Source of the DNA: Lachnospiraceae bacterium UBA7182
Lineage (GTDB): Bacteria; Bacillota; Clostridia; Lachnospirales; Lachnospiraceae
Direction of reading: 5' to 3'
Assembly: GCA_002491115.1 (NCBI GenBank)
Contig: DKVI01000083.1
Span: forward strand, 1 to 37,342
Length of the DNA: 37,342 nt
The position numbers were made by a program, and so were the translations under genes. Shown here one piece after another: positions 1 to 8,177 of this stretch. Position 1 is the first letter of the stretch; every line of letters begins with the position of its first letter. A model generated the notes under the pieces. It worked only from the letters and a program-made list of their open reading frames with translations. It did no database searches and had not been told where the DNA came from.

Positions 1-950
1 CGTTTTCTGGCTGTAGCGACTTAACGAGCGTGAGCATTCCCGACAGTGTAACGAGCATAGGGGATTCTGCGTTTTATGTCTGTAGAGGCTTAACAAGCGT
101 GAGCATTCCCGACAGTGTAACGAGCATAGGGGATTCTGCGTTTTATGGCTGTAGCGGTTTAACAAGCGTGAGCATTCCCGGCAGTGTAACGAGCATAGGG
201 GATTCTGCGTTTGATGACTGTAGCGGCTTAAGGAGCGTGAGCATTCCCGACAGTGTAACGAGCATAGGGGATTTTGCGTTTTATGGCTGTAGCGGTTTAA
301 CAAGCGTGAGCATTCCCGACAGTGTAACGAGCATAGGAGATTCTGCGTTTTATGGCTGTAGCGGTTTAACAAGCGTGAGCATTCCCGACAGTGTAACGAG
401 CATAGGGGATTCTGCGTTTTATGGCTGTAGAGGCTTAACGGGCGTGAACATTCCCGACAGTGTAACGAGCATAGGGGGTCGGGCGTTTGATGGTTGTAGC
501 GGCTTAACGAGCGCGGGACCGGCAGGAGGCGGTTATGCTTATGAATTTGGATGGAAAAAAATAATACCCGATTCTGCGTTTTCTGGCTGTAGTAGCTTAA
601 GGAGCGTGAGCATTCCCGACAGTGTAACGAGCATAGGGGATTCTGCGTTTTCTAACTGTAGCGGCTTAAGGAGCGTGAGCATTCCCGGAAGTGTAACGAG
701 CATAGGGAATACTGCGTTTTCTAACTGTAGCGGCTTAAGGAGCGTGAGCATTCCCGGAAGTGTAACGAGCATGGGGTATTCTGCGTTTTGTTTCTGTAGC
801 GGCTTAACGAGCGTGAGCATTCTCGACGGTGTAACGAGCATAGGGAGTTCTGCGTTTTATGGCTGTAGCGGCTTAAGGAGCGTGAGCATTCCCGACAGTG
901 TAACGAGCATAGGGGATTGGGCGTTTCGTGACTGTAGCAGCTTAACATCC
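1..950 (+). repeat. Tandem 69-bp coding repeat array (BspA LRR units)
   Basis: About 13 consecutive units of about 69 bp, each encoding one 23-residue LRR, are nearly identical at nucleotide level (recurring GTGAGCATTCCCGACAGTG and AACGAGCATAGGGGATTCTG). One unit near 500-600 is longer and divergent. The low divergence at synonymous sites indicates recent expansion or homogenisation. The array continues past the left window edge. Confidence 0.92.
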
Positions 951-3900
951 ATCCAAATTTTAAATCCTGTCTGTAGTATTTATGATAACTCATATACGCT
1001 ACCCGGGAATGCAACCATATACAGCTACACAGGCTCTACCGCCGAGTCCTATGCGAAAAAAAACGGCAGAGCCTTTGTTTCCTTCGAGTCACTCGAGTCC
1101 GATGTCACCTTACAGCAGTTCACTCTCACACAAAACGTCGCAGGAATGCCGGATCATATAATCAATATCTCAGGCAGCTTGGGGCTTTCAGGCGGAGATC
1201 TGTTGCCGCCTTATATTGTCCAAAAGACAATAGACAGCATCACATGGACGAGCAGCGACCCGTCGGTTGCTGAGGTTGCGGAATGCAAAGGGGAAGCGTC
1301 GTCGAACAACCGCATGGCTGTGTTGTCTGTATCCATAACGCCGCATAAAGTCGGGACGGCGACGATTACAGGCACGGCTTCCACAGGCCAGTCTGCAAGC
1401 TGCGAAGTGACAGTTGCAGGAAATGAGCTTTTTGAAACTATAACGGAGTTCAGGTTTGCCGCCAATTCTGTCAGCGGCTCTGTCGGCCAGCGTTCCCTTG
1501 GCTTTTCCGGGAGGATATCTTTAAAAGACGGGGCCGTTTTGACGCAGGAGGAATGGGACGATGTTGTTAAAAGTATATCCTGGAGCAGCAGCGATCCGTT
1601 CGTGGCAGGGGACGTCACATGCAGGCGGGTTTCGGGGATGGAGGAGACTTCCTGTGACGCCACGCTTATCATAGGCGTACAGTTGAAGGCGGCAGGCACG
1701 GCGACAATTACGGGCGTCCTTCCGAACGGACTGAGCGCAGGCTTTAAAGTGGCAGTGGGCGAAGGCAGCGGCGTATCGTCGGATCTGGGCGATTTCATTG
1801 TCAAAAAAGAAGAGAAAAAAGACGATTCCTATGGAACAGAAACTTATCAGGCCACGCTGGAAGGCAAGATCTATGAAGAGTCGGTAAATTTCAACAAAGC
1901 GATGGAGGAATACCTGGCTGCGGTGCGCGAAGCGGCGGATAAAGATCTGCAGGGTATGGAAGAAGAAGGAGTAGATACAAGTTTTGCTGAAAAAGTTGAA
2001 GAGGACAGAATTATTTCACTGTATGCAACTATGCCCCAGGAGGCAAAAGACAGCGTATACAGGGCCTACGAGGAATATGTAAAAACGCATGTAGACAAAG
2101 GGGTTAAATTAGAGAAGATCGACCTGAAAAAACATATTACGCAGATAAGCGTAGAGATAGTTAATGCGATCCGTAAAGATATGACGTTTGAAGAAATTAC
2201 ATATAAAGATAAAGATACTGACTATGTAGTTAATTTTAACGTAAGCGGCATGGGGGACGCTTCTCATACAGCAGTTACGGTCAGCAGAAAGAGGTTTGGC
2301 AAAAAGGAAGAATATGTTGGCTCTATAGATACAACTCCTGAAAAAACAGCGCAGGTAATGGTGGAGTATATCGAGATGCTTTCGGAGACGGTTGAAGATT
2401 TATTGAAGGATTCTCTTAAGTCTGTCTTTGACGAATTGAGCAAAGTATCCGGTATGGCGGAATTTGCAAAAGAAATGAAAAAAGATTTAGAATCCGTTTT
2501 TGCTGATGATGCAGAGGCATTGTTTAACAGGGGATATGGAAAGCTTCTCACAAATATGAAGAAGCTTATGGATGGATATGATATTATTAAAAAAATTGTT
2601 GCGGTGAAAAAGGCGGATGATCTGCAGGATGTTCTGAAAAATATGGACAAATTGTATGATCAGATAAATGAACTGGATTATTCAGATGCATCAGTGAAAA
2701 AGGCAGTCGTCAAGAAAGCCATGAATAAACTGGAACGTGTGAAAAATAATCTCGGAAAAGTTTTTGAAGAATATATGGCTGGTAAATTTGACCAGCAGGG
2801 GAGCGGATGGACTACATTCAAAAAGATATTTATCCAGTGTCCGGTTGATTTCACGGTATATGATACGGGCAGCAATACGCTCGGGTATGTGAAGGACGGA
2901 GAAGTGTATTATGATGAAAAGATATTGATCGAAACGAGCGGGGACGTCAAGACAGTGTATATTCCGTCGGACATTGACGTCCGGCTGGATTTTGTGGCGA
3001 CAGGCAACGGTGAATGGAATTATGTCGTCGAAGAAGTAATGGAGGGAAAGATTTCCGGACGTATTAATTTTTATAACCTTCCGTTAACGAAAGGCGCGAC
3101 TTATTCACAGACGGTCACATCAGACTCCCTGACCGGAGATGTACAGCAGTTCCCGTTGCAGACGGGGGACGGTACAGCGGTTTATGCGGACGAGTACCTG
3201 TCCGCTTCAGACAAGAATGCTTCTGTCACGATCAACAGCACAGTGGATGAGGGAGGCGTCGTCATTGGTTCCGGGAAATATCCAAAAGGGAACCCGGTGG
3301 AGCTTTTGGCGGTTCCGGTGGATGATACATACAGTTTTTATGGATGGTATGTGGACGGCTGTCTGACGGAATTGGAGAGCACATATCGTTTTACTGCGCT
3401 GGAAGACGAGGATATTCACGCGGCTTTCAGAAAAGACCTTGTCCCGTCACAGGATTATACAGTTACTTTGGGAAGCAGCTATGAAAGTTTCGCCAGGGTG
3501 GATGTGTATGAAAACAAAGCAGATATTAAGGATATTGCATTGAGGCTGTACGGTGCGGGGGCAGGAAAAAACTGTCGGACAGTCACGGTTAAAAAATACT
3601 CGTCCGGCGGCAACTGTTTTAGCGACGGCACAGTGGAAACAGAATTTGCAAACGGCGTTGTCTTTTGGCTTAGAGGGATAGATCTGGAGGGATGCGCGAA
3701 AGCAGAACTGATCGACAGCTCGGGGGAGCAGATTGCTGTATTATCCAGGCAGGAGACGGAAGATATTACCTGTATGTTGACCTTTGACCTGCAGGGAAGA
3801 GGAAGCGCCCTCCCCGAATATACCGGTGCGGATTATAAAGATATCAAAAAGGGAAGCACAGTCAAAGAACCGACCGCGCCGACCGCGGAAGGATATCAGT

Positions 3901-4292
3901 TCACTGGCTGGTACAAAGATGCCGCGTGTACGGCACAGTGGGATTTTGCAACAGATACGATAGATGGGGATACAACCCTGTATGCGGGCTGGGAAGAGAC
4001 AGGAAAAGAACCGGAGGATACTGCCTTCACTGTGACCTTCGACCTGCAAGGAAAAGGAAGCGCCCTCCCCGAATATACCAGTGCGGATTATAAAGACATC
4101 AAAAAGGGAAGTACAGTCAAAGAGCCGACCGCGCCAGTTGCGGACGGTTACATATTCACTGGCTGGTACAAAGATGCTGCGTGTACAGCACAGTGGGATT
4201 TTGCAACAGATACGGTAGACGGAGACACAACCCTGTATGCAGGCTGGAAAGAGGCGGGACGGATGGTCCTGCGCAGTCCTCGTATACCGTGA
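1..4292 (+). CDS. Giant BspA-type leucine-rich-repeat surface/secreted protein, N-terminal part (5' partial, frameshifted at 3' end)
   Basis: The reading frame is open through the left edge, so the real start and any signal peptide lie outside; the GTG at 30 is an internal Val codon. Visible order: about 13 near-identical 23-residue LRR_5/BspA repeats (SIPDSVTSIGDSAFYGC type) to about nt 950, one variant unit containing GGGYAYEFGW, and a capping strand; two Big_2-like Ig domains with TATITG motifs (about nt 1100-1770); a Lys/Glu-rich, probably helical region of unknown fold (about nt 1790-2800); a B-repeat-like domain with FYGWYVDG (about nt 3215-3430); and two Listeria-Bacteroides repeats ending TLYAGW. 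Such proteins are usually extracellular and linked to adhesion or host/matrix contact; that role is inferred. After the second TLYAGW the frame runs into ten unrelated residues and stops. The homologous continuation is in another frame (next entry), so this is probably one gene broken by a one-base deletion. Confidence 0.88.
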   Translation, partial: FSGCSDLTSVSIPDSVTSIGDSAFYVCRGLTSVSIPDSVTSIGDSAFYGCSGLTSVSIPGSVTSIGDSAFDDCSGLRSVSIPDSVTSIGDFAFYGCSGLTSVSIPDSVTSIGDSAFYGCSGLTSVSIPDSVTSIGDSAFYGCRGLTGVNIPDSVTSIGGRAFDGCSGLTSAGPAGGGYAYEFGWKKIIPDSAFSGCSSLRSVSIPDSVTSIGDSAFSNCSGLRSVSIPGSVTSIGNTAFSNCSGLRSVSIPGSVTSMGYSAFCFCSGLTSVSILDGVTSIGSSAFYGCSGLRSVSIPDSVTSIGDWAFRDCSSLTSIQILNPVCSIYDNSYTLPGNATIYSYTGSTAESYAKKNGRAFVSFESLESDVTLQQFTLTQNVAGMPDHIINISGSLGLSGGDLLPPYIVQKTIDSITWTSSDPSVAEVAECKGEASSNNRMAVLSVSITPHKVGTATITGTASTGQSASCEVTVAGNELFETITEFRFAANSVSGSVGQRSLGFSGRISLKDGAVLTQEEWDDVVKSISWSSSDPFVAGDVTCRRVSGMEETSCDATLIIGVQLKAAGTATITGVLPNGLSAGFKVAVGEGSGVSSDLGDFIVKKEEKKDDSYGTETYQATLEGKIYEESVNFNKAMEEYLAAVREAADKDLQGMEEEGVDTSFAEKVEEDRIISLYATMPQEAKDSVYRAYEEYVKTHVDKGVKLEKIDLKKHITQISVEIVNAIRKDMTFEEITYKDKDTDYVVNFNVSGMGDASHTAVTVSRKRFGKKEEYVGSIDTTPEKTAQVMVEYIEMLSETVEDLLKDSLKSVFDELSKVSGMAEFAKEMKKDLESVFADDAEALFNRGYGKLLTNMKKLMDGYDIIKKIVAVKKADDLQDVLKNMDKLYDQINELDYSDASVKKAVVKKAMNKLERVKNNLGKVFEEYMAGKFDQQGSGWTTFKKIFIQCPVDFTVYDTGSNTLGYVKDGEVYYDEKILIETSGDVKTVYIPSDIDVRLDFVATGNGEWNYVVEEVMEGKISGRINFYNLPLTKGATYSQTVTSDSLTGDVQQFPLQTGDGTAVYADEYLSASDKNASVTINSTVDEGGVVIGSGKYPKGNPVELLAVPVDDTYSFYGWYVDGCLTELESTYRFTALEDEDIHAAFRKDLVPSQDYTVTLGSSYESFARVDVYENKADIKDIALRLYGAGAGKNCRTVTVKKYSSGGNCFSDGTVETEFANGVVFWLRGIDLEGCAKAELIDSSGEQIAVLSRQETEDITCMLTFDLQGRGSALPEYTGADYKDIKKGSTVKEPTAPTAEGYQFTGWYKDAACTAQWDFATDTIDGDTTLYAGWEETGKEPEDTAFTVTFDLQGKGSALPEYTSADYKDIKKGSTVKEPTAPVADGYIFTGWYKDAACTAQWDFATDTVDGDTTLYAGWKEAGRMVLRSPRIP

Positions 4293-5995
4293 CCTTCAAC
4301 CTGCAAGGCAGGGGAACCGACTTGGAAGAATACGCAGGCTATACAAATATCGTTCCAGGCAGCACAATCCAGGAACCTGCCGCGCCTGCGGAAAAAGGGT
4401 ATCAGTTCACCGGCTGGTACAAAGACGCGGAATGCACAAAGAAGTGGGATTTCACCAAAGATGTGGTAAATGCGGATACGACCCTTTACGCCGGATGGGA
4501 GGAAATCCCTGCCGGTGACGAAGGCGGCGTCCTGCCGGGAGATGAGCCTGCGGACGGCAGGATTCCGGACGGCATCTGGATGGCAGATATAGGGGAGTAT
4601 ACATATACCGGCGCGGCGGTTACGCCCGAGGTGCGCGTTTACAACCATGACAGACGGCTGGTGAAAGGAAAAGATTATACAATCGGCTACAAAAATAATA
4701 AAAAGGCGGCGAAGTCCGGCGATAAAAAGGCGCCTGCAGTCATTGTCAAAGGAATCGGCAATTATACCGGCACGGTTTCCCGGACATTTACGATCAAACC
4801 GGCAGAACTGGCCGAAGACTGTCTCATTGCTGCGGACGACTATTACGCGGGAAGCGCTTATGTGCCGGTGGTCATGCTGGACGGAAATATCCTGAAAACG
4901 AAAACGGATTATACGCTTACCTATTATGACGACAGCAACGGAAAAAAACTGAAAAAACAGCCCGTTACAGAAGGCAGTTATTCTATGCATATCGCCGGAA
5001 AAGGCAGTTGTACAAATGAGATTATCTTTCACTATACCATAGTAAAAGACGGCAGAATCAGCATAGCCAAAGGCAAAGCCGTCGTGCCGGGCATGGTTTA
5101 CGGTGGTGCGAAACCTGCGGTGAGCCTTACAGTAGGCGGCCAGACGCTTGTTAAAGAAACGGATTACACGGTCAGATTTACCAATACCGGGGCAAAAGGC
5201 ACAGCGACGGCCATCTTTACAGGCATGGGGAAATACACCGGCGTATTAAAGAAAACATGCAAGGTAAGCGCGGCGCCGCTTCCGGAGCACAGTGTCTCTT
5301 TGTCGGAATCTGCCGCGGCCTATGAAAAAGGCGGCGCGAAAACGGAAGTTGCTGTCACGGTGAACGGGACGAAGCTGACGGAAGGGATTGATTACACGGT
5401 AAGCTATAAGGGCAACACAAAGATCGGCAGCACTGCCCAGGTGACAGTGAAAGGAAAAGGCAATTACAAAGGGACCGTAAGCGATATGTTTAAGGTTACG
5501 GAAAAAGACCTGGCGTCGGAGGGCGTGCAGATCTATGTTTCCGATGCCGTCACAGGTAAAAAGCCGGCGGTGATGATCTATGATACGAATGGCAGGAAGC
5601 TTACTTCCGGCAGCGATTATATAGCAAAGACTGACACGGCCACCCATACGGTGACGGTCACAGGCGGCAAAAATAAGCTGTATACTGTCAAAACGCCTAT
5701 TGTCCGGGAATACCGGGAGCTGGAAACGGGAAAAGCGATTACTTCTGTCTCCTTTAACAAAAAGGCAGATGGTTTACCGAAGAATTTCCAGTACACCGCG
5801 AACGGTATAAATCTGGATAAGGGATGGCTGAATGTAAAGGCAGGAAAGAAGCTTCTGCCTGCCGGGGATTTTGAAGTGATCGGGTATATCAATAACGCGT
5901 CCAAAGGCACGGCGACCGCCATTATACAGGGAAATGGAGCATACGGCGGGACGAAAGCGCTGAACTTTAAGATTCAGTCCAGGAGTATACGGTAG
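4181..5995 (+). CDS. C-terminal continuation of the giant repeat protein (Listeria-Bacteroides repeat plus MBG-like repeats), out of frame with its N-terminal part
   Basis: The frame is open from 4181, but recognisable homology starts near 4262 with YTVTFNLQGRG, the third Listeria-Bacteroides repeat (ends TLYAGW). I see no credible start codon with a ribosome binding site, which supports this being the tail of the upstream gene. About six imperfect units of about 65-75 residues follow, built around (Y)TG..V.P.V.V...L..G.DYT..Y.N......G.ATA...G.G.Y.G, the MBG/YDG-like Ig-type repeats common in large Clostridia surface proteins. The protein ends at KIQSRSIR without LPXTG, SLH domain or a C-terminal membrane segment, so it is probably secreted or held by domains outside the window. 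The next gene is transcribed from its own promoter after a hairpin. Whether the two halves are separate products, a pseudogene or a sequencing error cannot be decided here. Confidence 0.8.
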   Translation: MYSTVGFCNRYGRRRHNPVCRLERGGTDGPAQSSYTVTFNLQGRGTDLEEYAGYTNIVPGSTIQEPAAPAEKGYQFTGWYKDAECTKKWDFTKDVVNADTTLYAGWEEIPAGDEGGVLPGDEPADGRIPDGIWMADIGEYTYTGAAVTPEVRVYNHDRRLVKGKDYTIGYKNNKKAAKSGDKKAPAVIVKGIGNYTGTVSRTFTIKPAELAEDCLIAADDYYAGSAYVPVVMLDGNILKTKTDYTLTYYDDSNGKKLKKQPVTEGSYSMHIAGKGSCTNEIIFHYTIVKDGRISIAKGKAVVPGMVYGGAKPAVSLTVGGQTLVKETDYTVRFTNTGAKGTATAIFTGMGKYTGVLKKTCKVSAAPLPEHSVSLSESAAAYEKGGAKTEVAVTVNGTKLTEGIDYTVSYKGNTKIGSTAQVTVKGKGNYKGTVSDMFKVTEKDLASEGVQIYVSDAVTGKKPAVMIYDTNGRKLTSGSDYIAKTDTATHTVTVTGGKNKLYTVKTPIVREYRELETGKAITSVSFNKKADGLPKNFQYTANGINLDKGWLNVKAGKKLLPAGDFEVIGYINNASKGTATAIIQGNGAYGGTKALNFKIQSRSIR

Positions 5996-6077
5996 TTATC
6001 AGGATTTATAGCGGTTGTTTCATGTGACGTCAAACAACTGAAAGCTGATAGAAGTGCATAGGAAGAGTTATATTTGT

Positions 6078-6137
6078 AAAAAGAAACGAGTTTTCGACCG
6101 TACAGCTATTGCTTAGGCGACCTGCTCGTTTCTTTTT
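6078..6137 (+). terminator. Intrinsic-terminator-like hairpin after the surface protein gene
   Basis: A perfect 13-nt inverted repeat, AAAAAGAAACGAG / CTCGTTTCTTTTT, encloses a 34-nt loop and ends in a T-rich tract on both strands, so it could terminate in either direction. It lies between the repeat-protein stop and the Uma2 promoter. A weaker GTTGTTT/AAACAAC hairpin sits just upstream at 6014-6038. The unusually large loop leaves open a dispersed repeat or small RNA element. Confidence 0.6.
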
Positions 6138-6200
6138 GTTCTCAAATATCATATAGATACAGTTTCCGTTCTTTGCATGACGTGTAATTGTGAAAATAGA

Positions 6201-6229
6201 TTGAACCAGTTCAGCTCCAATGTTATAAT
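6201..6229 (+). promoter_or_regulatory. Sigma-A promoter for the Uma2 gene
   Basis: TTGAAC, a 17-nt spacer and a perfect TATAAT lie about 50 nt before the Uma2 start codon. Spacing and hexamers match the vegetative consensus closely. Confidence 0.75.
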
Positions 6230-6277
6230 CAGAGGGATAAAGTTCAACTGAGTTACGATCAGAAGGGATGTGGCAGT

Positions 6278-6835
6278 ATGGCATTGGCAGTAAAAGAACA
6301 TTGGAGAGACGAAAAAATAGACGGTGTTATTTATGATATGTCACAGGCTCCAGGTTACCGACACAGCATCATCACTGGCAATCTACACACGATTATAAAA
6401 CAGGGTTTAAAAGACAGTGTATGTCTCGTATTCATGGGGAATCTTGATTTTAAATACCATCCGGATACAAATGACGATTATGTATGTCCGGATGTAATGG
6501 TGATCTGTGACAGAAAGCATTTAAAGGGCGGATCATACAGCGGTGTTCCCAAATTTATTGCCGAAACACTGAGTCCGTCTACGGCCAGGCGGGATAAAAC
6601 CGAGAAAAAGGATATTTACGAAAAAGCAGGCGTGGAAGAATACTGGATCATATCGCCCCGGGGAAAAGAAGTTGATATTTATTACCTGGAAAACGGGCAG
6701 TATATACTGGAACAGAGTTATATATTGGAAGACGATCCGGAAGACGAAGATTATAACGCGGAGACGGTGATTGCTCTGAGAGCGTTTCCGCATATTACAA
6801 TGGAACTAAGAGATATATTTGAAAAAGTTGATTAA
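6278..6835 (+). CDS. Uma2-family (DUF820) endonuclease-like protein
   Basis: This 185-aa protein matches the Uma2/DUF820 family, whose members adopt a PD-(D/E)XK nuclease-like fold. Visible marks are an N-terminal GYRHSIITGNLH segment, the central CPDVMVICD strand supplying the acidic metal ligand, KFIAETLSPSTARRD with the conserved Glu, the helix KTEKKDIYEKAGVEEYW, and WIISPRGKEVDIY. Length is normal. The ATG at 6278 follows a GAAGGG-like site and its own TTGAAC/TATAAT promoter, so it appears monocistronic. Its biological role is unknown; relatives are often found in multiple copies in cyanobacteria and Firmicutes, sometimes beside mobile elements. Its 3' end runs directly into a degraded fragment of another gene. 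Family assignment is strong; nuclease activity is inferred. Confidence 0.85.
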   Translation: MALAVKEHWRDEKIDGVIYDMSQAPGYRHSIITGNLHTIIKQGLKDSVCLVFMGNLDFKYHPDTNDDYVCPDVMVICDRKHLKGGSYSGVPKFIAETLSPSTARRDKTEKKDIYEKAGVEEYWIISPRGKEVDIYYLENGQYILEQSYILEDDPEDEDYNAETVIALRAFPHITMELRDIFEKVD

Positions 6836-6968
6836 AATTTTTGAGGAAGGCGATGTTTTTAGACTGATTGTGCCTATGCGGCCTGCTGGAGCAACACTGA
6901 CAAGCGGCAAAAAAAGCAGTGGGGTTACAGACGTTACAGAAAAGGTTACAGATGTTACAGAAAATTAG
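6828..6968 (+). pseudogene. Remnant: C-terminal tail of an AlbA_2/COG2865-type ATP-binding regulator
   Basis: In a frame overlapping the last codons of the Uma2 gene, a stretch translates without stops as KIFEEGDVFRLIVPM and then ends SSGVTDVTEKVTDVTEN before a TAG at 6966-6968. The FEEGDVFR-hydrophobic-P motif followed by VTxxVTxxV repeats is the hallmark of the C terminus of AlbA_2-domain (COG2865, Schlafen-like) proteins. No start codon with a ribosome binding site and no N-terminal domain are present, so this is a decayed fragment. Identification rests on a short motif. Confidence 0.5.
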
Positions 6969-7020
6969 AATATCTATCCGTAACATTTAGGTGTGTAAAG
7001 TACCATTCGGCTACATATCT

Positions 7021-7635
7021 TTATCCCCCTAAAGTAATATCCTGTTCCTGATACCATTCCAATGCCTCTGTAAGATGCTTTTCCTGAAAATCCGGCCATA
7101 ATTCCTTTATAATATAAAAATCAGCATAAACGGTCTGAAGCGGCAAAAAGCCCGATAAGCGGCACATGCCGCCCCAGCGGATCACCATTTCGATTCTTGG
7201 GATATCGCGGGATGCCCAGCCGGCTTTCATATCCCATTCCCAGCCGTAGTTTACCAGGAAATTTACCCTTACTGTGTCTTTTTTATATACAGGCTGGCGC
7301 CTGCGTTCTGTATACGGAAGCAGTTCGGCGGGGAAACAGGGCGAGCCGGTGTTGCCAATCACATACAGTTCTGCATTTTCCTGTTCAATCATTTGAACGG
7401 CTTTGACGCAGGCTTTAGAAAATGCACGGACCTGTTCCCTGGGGCGTTTACAGTTATCTACCGTAAATCCATAGTAGGTTAATTCCTGTATCCCATGATT
7501 CCGGGCGGCCCGAAGCAGCCGTAATCCCGGTTCCAGCCCGTATGCATAGCCTTCTTCTTTTTTCAGCCCGTTTTGCTCTGCCCAGCGCCGGTTGCCGTCC
7601 GGGATAATACCGATATGTTTTGGAACACGCTTCAT
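7021..7635 (-). CDS. Short, atypical undecaprenyl/polyprenyl diphosphate synthase-family protein (cis-prenyltransferase)
   Basis: The N terminus HIGIIPDGNRRWAEQNG carries the cis-prenyltransferase signature around the catalytic Asp (H..I..DGN.RWA). The C-terminal third (RLSGFLPLQTVYADFY, then LWPDF) matches the conserved end of UppS. At 204 aa it is clearly shorter than bacterial UppS (about 230-250). Motifs are altered: the usual S/T-x-E-N-W is TVDNC, and the usual RTSGEQRLSNF is RWGGMCRLSGF, so the Glu-containing metal/pyrophosphate site is changed. It may make a different prenyl chain, be a specialised paralog or be inactive; the housekeeping UppS presumably lies elsewhere. The ATG follows a strong AGGAGG on the minus strand. 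It lies downstream of the small Cys-rich gene but is separated from it by a hairpin, so co-transcription is doubtful. Confidence 0.8.
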   Translation of the reverse strand: MKRVPKHIGIIPDGNRRWAEQNGLKKEEGYAYGLEPGLRLLRAARNHGIQELTYYGFTVDNCKRPREQVRAFSKACVKAVQMIEQENAELYVIGNTGSPCFPAELLPYTERRRQPVYKKDTVRVNFLVNYGWEWDMKAGWASRDIPRIEMVIRWGGMCRLSGFLPLQTVYADFYIIKELWPDFQEKHLTEALEWYQEQDITLGG

Positions 7636-7815
7636 AAAATCCTCCTGTTATGATTCAAAGTGCCTGCATAAATGATGACAGCGATTGAATGTTAAAAATA
7701 TCTTCTATTCAATATGGGCAGATTTGGAAAATTTATACACGGCTGGTCCTTTTTATGGTAAAAAATGGCTCACAACAGGATGACATCCGGGGATATGGAC
7801 AGTCCAAAAACAGAG

Positions 7816-7862
7816 AAAGCGGTCAGGGATCGGATTGTTTCCGGATCACCTGGCCGCTTTTT
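7816..7862 (-). terminator. Hairpin terminator between the FTR-like gene and the UppS-like gene
   Basis: AAAGCGGTCAGG pairs with CCTGGCCGCTTT (one G-U pair) around a partly self-complementary loop. On the minus strand it follows the stop of the Cys-rich gene and is followed by a T-rich run; on the plus strand it also ends in TTTTT. The rest of 7636-7890 contains only the UppS ribosome binding site and no convincing gene. Confidence 0.6.
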
Positions 7863-7890
7863 GCGTCACCATAAAAACAGTTCTGTTTAT

Positions 7891-8094
7891 TCAGGCATTT
7901 TTCGCTTTGTAATAAAGCATACAGTGGCAGTATCCTTCAAAATCCGGATCGTTCATCTGCTCCCGGAACTCCTGGCACATGCATTTGTATTCTTCTTTCC
8001 GCTCTGTCCGGCAGGGACAGTAACCGCCGGTTCGTTTCAGTCCTTCTTTTACAGTCTGGACGATTTCTTCGTCAGGATTTAAAGTAATTTTCAT
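7891..8094 (-). CDS. Ferredoxin:thioredoxin reductase catalytic-subunit-like small protein
   Basis: This 67-aa protein has three CxC pairs, CPC, CMC and CHC, with an N-terminal helix LNPDEEIVQTVKEGLKRTGGYC that resembles the start of the FTR catalytic chain. In plant-type FTR these cysteines hold a 4Fe-4S cluster and the redox disulfide. Here the gaps between CxC pairs are 9 and 15 residues rather than the classical 16 and 8, with the same total, so the middle pair is shifted; I recall similar short proteins in Clostridia. It is shorter than classical FTRc. It probably carries an Fe-S cluster and works in thiol-disulfide redox, but its partner is unknown: neither ferredoxin nor thioredoxin is encoded nearby. 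The ATG follows GGAGGT at optimal spacing. It is divergent from livJ. Confidence 0.72.
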   Translation of the reverse strand: MKITLNPDEEIVQTVKEGLKRTGGYCPCRTERKEEYKCMCQEFREQMNDPDFEGYCHCMLYYKAKNA

Positions 8095-8177
8095 TGGACG
8101 TTACCTCCTAATCGTCTTTACAAAAAGGATATCATAAAATGCATATCTCTGCCAGAGGGTTTTTTCGTAAAAAACTG

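Noticed and set aside
1..950. Possible CRISPR array
   Set aside because: Units are continuous 69-bp repeats without distinct spacers and encode LRRs in frame.
539..1014. Minus-strand open frames across the LRR repeats
   Set aside because: They are mirror translations of the 69-bp coding repeats with no start site signals; the plus frame has clear protein homology.
4250..4300. Programmed ribosomal frameshifting to join the two halves
   Set aside because: No slippery heptamer or obvious downstream pseudoknot; a simple one-base deletion explains the break.
6030..6284. 84-aa minus-strand open frame
   Set aside because: It runs through the hairpin and the Uma2 promoter, has no ribosome binding site and resembles no family.
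7689..8082. Plus-strand open frames between the UppS-like and FTR-like genes
   Set aside because: They cross the terminator hairpin and the antisense of the FTR-like gene; no homology or start signals.
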